This document shows, one piece after another, positions 12,074-13,548 of a DNA stretch of 13,548 nt. The stretch's first letter is position 1. Every line of letters begins with the position of its first letter. The notes below the pieces were generated by a model that was not told where the DNA came from, did no database searches, and saw only the letters and a program-made list of their open reading frames with translations. The position numbers were made by a program, and so were the translations under genes. The DNA comes from JAIVJN01 sp036732565 (GTDB lineage Bacteria; Acidobacteriota; Vicinamibacteria; Vicinamibacterales; UBA2999): assembly GCA_036732565.1 (NCBI GenBank), contig DAINCF010000165.1, positions 1 to 13,548 on the forward strand, in the 5' to 3' direction.

Positions 12074-13548
12074 ATGAGACGCATCCCCGCCTTGCTGGCC
12101 ATCTGCTTCGTTGCGGTCCTCGCCGCGTCATGCGGCCAACCCTCATCGAATACCGCGCCTCCCCCTGCCCCCTTCTCGGTGGTCGAGGCCACGATGCAGG
12201 ACATGCAGCAGGCGATGGCGTCGGGGCGGGTGACGTCGCGCGAGCTGGTGCGCCAGTACCTCGAGCGCATCGCGCTCTACGAAGACCGGCTCAACGCGGC
12301 GCTGGCCGTGAACCCGCGCGCGCTGGCCGAGGCCGAGGCGATGGATCGCGAACGGGCGGCCGGCAAGACTCGAGGTCCGCTGCACGGTATTCCGGTGGCG
12401 CTCAAGGACAACATCCACACCACCGACATGCCGACGACGGGCGGCGCGTTGGCGTTCGCCGACTATGTACCGCCGTACGAGGCGACACTCACGAAGAACC
12501 TGCGTGACAGCGGCGCGATCATCATCGCCAAGACCGGCCTGACCGAGCTGGCCAACTGGGTCGCCGGCGCGCCCACGCCCATGGTCGGCAACTACAACGG
12601 GGTCGGCGGCTTCGCCTTCAACCCCTACGATCCGCGCCGCGATCCACGCGACGATCCCGGCGACGGCCGGCCCGTCCTGCAGACCGGCGGATCGAGCTCG
12701 GGCATCGGCACCGCGGCGAATCTCTGGGCTGGCAACGTCGGCAGTGATACCGGCGGATCGATCATCAGCCCGTCGAACGCCAACATGCTCGTCGGCATCC
12801 GCCCGACCATCGGACGGATCAGCCGATACGGTGTCATCCCGATCACCGCCGACCATGACACCGCGGGGCCGATGACGCGAACCGTGGCCGATGCGGCGAT
12901 CATGCTCGGCGCCATGGAGGGCGCGGCGCCGGATCCGAACGATGCCGCGACCAAGACGTGCACGCCGCCGACGAATCGCGACTACACGACGGCGCTCGAC
13001 GCCGGCGCGCTGAAGGGCGCGCGCATCGGCATCCCGCGCGCGTTCTACTACGATCCCGTCGGCGACGAGCCCGTGCGGCCGGTCCCGCCAGGCACCACCG
13101 CTCCGCTTGGAGGCCGAGGTGGTCTGAATCCCGATCAGGCCAAGGCCATGGCCGAGGCCATCGCCGTGTTGAAGCAGCAAGGCGCGGAGATCGTCGACCC
13201 AACCGACATCCCCAGCTTCCTCGACAAGGACCCCAACAACAACTTCCTGAAGTTCGACTACTGCGCGGGCGCGGACCACGCCAAGGGCAAGGACGCCAGC
13301 TGTTCGGCCAATTTCAAGTACGGCATGAAGCGCGATTTCAACGCGTGGCTCGCCAGCCTCGGCGCTTCGGCGCCCGTGAAGACGCTGACCGAGCTCCGGC
13401 AGTGGAACCTGAAGCACGCGAAGGCCGGCGCGATCAAGTACGGACAGTCGCGACTCGACATCTCCGACGAGATGGACCTGACGGCCGATCGCGCGCGCAA
13501 TGATGCGGACCACGCGAAAGACTGGCGCCTCAGTCGCGAGCGCAGCAT
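12074..13548 (+). CDS. Amidase-signature lipoprotein, 3' end cut by the window edge
   Basis: At least 491 residues; the frame is open to the right edge. The N-terminus (MRRIPALLAICFVAVLAASC) is a lipoprotein-type signal peptide with the modified Cys at 20; AAS before the Cys is an acceptable, not ideal, lipobox. A Pro/Ser/Thr-rich tether (21-34) follows. The amidase domain starts at ~37 (VVEATMQDMQQAMASGRVTS). The triad is Lys111 (GIPVALKDNIHT), cis-Ser207 (first Ser of GGSSSGIG) and nucleophile Ser229 (SDTGGSIISPS). The serines are 22 apart, two fewer than the usual 24. DTAGPMTRTVADAA (~257-270) is another family block. It should hydrolyse amides in the periplasm while anchored to a membrane; the substrate is unknown. 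It is only distantly similar to the amidase at 6417-8723, so a recent duplication is unlikely. It is divergent from the serine hydrolase gene. Confidence 0.9.
   Translation, partial: MRRIPALLAICFVAVLAASCGQPSSNTAPPPAPFSVVEATMQDMQQAMASGRVTSRELVRQYLERIALYEDRLNAALAVNPRALAEAEAMDRERAAGKTRGPLHGIPVALKDNIHTTDMPTTGGALAFADYVPPYEATLTKNLRDSGAIIIAKTGLTELANWVAGAPTPMVGNYNGVGGFAFNPYDPRRDPRDDPGDGRPVLQTGGSSSGIGTAANLWAGNVGSDTGGSIISPSNANMLVGIRPTIGRISRYGVIPITADHDTAGPMTRTVADAAIMLGAMEGAAPDPNDAATKTCTPPTNRDYTTALDAGALKGARIGIPRAFYYDPVGDEPVRPVPPGTTAPLGGRGGLNPDQAKAMAEAIAVLKQQGAEIVDPTDIPSFLDKDPNNNFLKFDYCAGADHAKGKDASCSANFKYGMKRDFNAWLASLGASAPVKTLTELRQWNLKHAKAGAIKYGQSRLDISDEMDLTADRARNDADHAKDWRLSRERS

Noticed and set aside
11929..12270. 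114-residue N-terminal extension of the serine hydrolase
   Set aside because: It would run through the palindromes and the start of the divergent amidase gene and has no similarity to the family. The ATG at 11928 gives a normal start.
12143..13513. 456-codon open frame on the minus strand opposite the second amidase
   Set aside because: The plus strand encodes a complete amidase triad and lipoprotein signal. The antisense product has no recognisable motif and the composition typical of GC-rich shadow frames.
1..13548. Defence system, biosynthetic cluster, prophage or mobile element
   Set aside because: No nuclease, toxin-antitoxin, retron, integrase, transposase, NRPS/PKS or phage-structural gene is present. 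All long frames are accounted for by common chromosomal families.

Overview
The window reads as an ordinary stretch of a high-GC bacterial chromosome. It most likely comes from an acidobacterium, possibly class Vicinamibacteria. The main clue is the pair at 3186-6263: a small PadR regulator followed 3 nt later by a ~900-residue ABC permease with no ATPase gene beside it. This arrangement ("acidobacterial duplicated orphan permease", ADOP, with its own PadR type) is a hallmark of that phylum. The taxonomic call is inference; there is no rRNA or other marker. No insertion sequence, phage gene, CRISPR array, tRNA or rRNA was seen.

Layout, left to right: (1) the 3' part of a malonyl-CoA decarboxylase gene, cut by the window edge. 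(2) An exported protein with a fibronectin-III-like C-terminus, joined by a 4-nt stop/start overlap to a membrane-anchored LuxR-type HTH regulator, then a small outer-membrane beta-barrel protein with a strong RBS. (3) The PadR/ADOP operon, whose promoter, operator and start codon are packed into about 35 bp. (4) A cluster of palindromic and tandem repeats at 6277-6413 between convergent genes. (5) On the minus strand, surE and then a large exported amidase-signature enzyme. (6) On the plus strand, a diacylglycerol-kinase-like lipid kinase. (7) On the minus strand, a cytoplasmic beta-lactamase/esterase-fold serine hydrolase. (8) A divergent intergenic region with more palindromes, then a second amidase-signature lipoprotein that runs off the right edge.

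How the genes fit together: the PadR/permease pair is probably autoregulated, because a near-perfect palindrome lies over the -10 element and a third half-site runs into the start codon. The exported protein, membrane HTH protein and beta-barrel may form a small envelope-sensing cassette, but this rests only on topology and spacing. The remaining genes (surE, lipid kinase, serine hydrolase, two amidases) look like independent transcription units of general metabolism or the envelope. I do not see a convincing new defence or mobile system.

The points most worth following up are: a recurring -10 hexamer placed 6-7 nt before the start codon (leaderless-type starts) at three genes; a REP-like repeat family whose stem arms covary around a constant TAAA loop; and a twin CX3C motif inserted in the first amidase.
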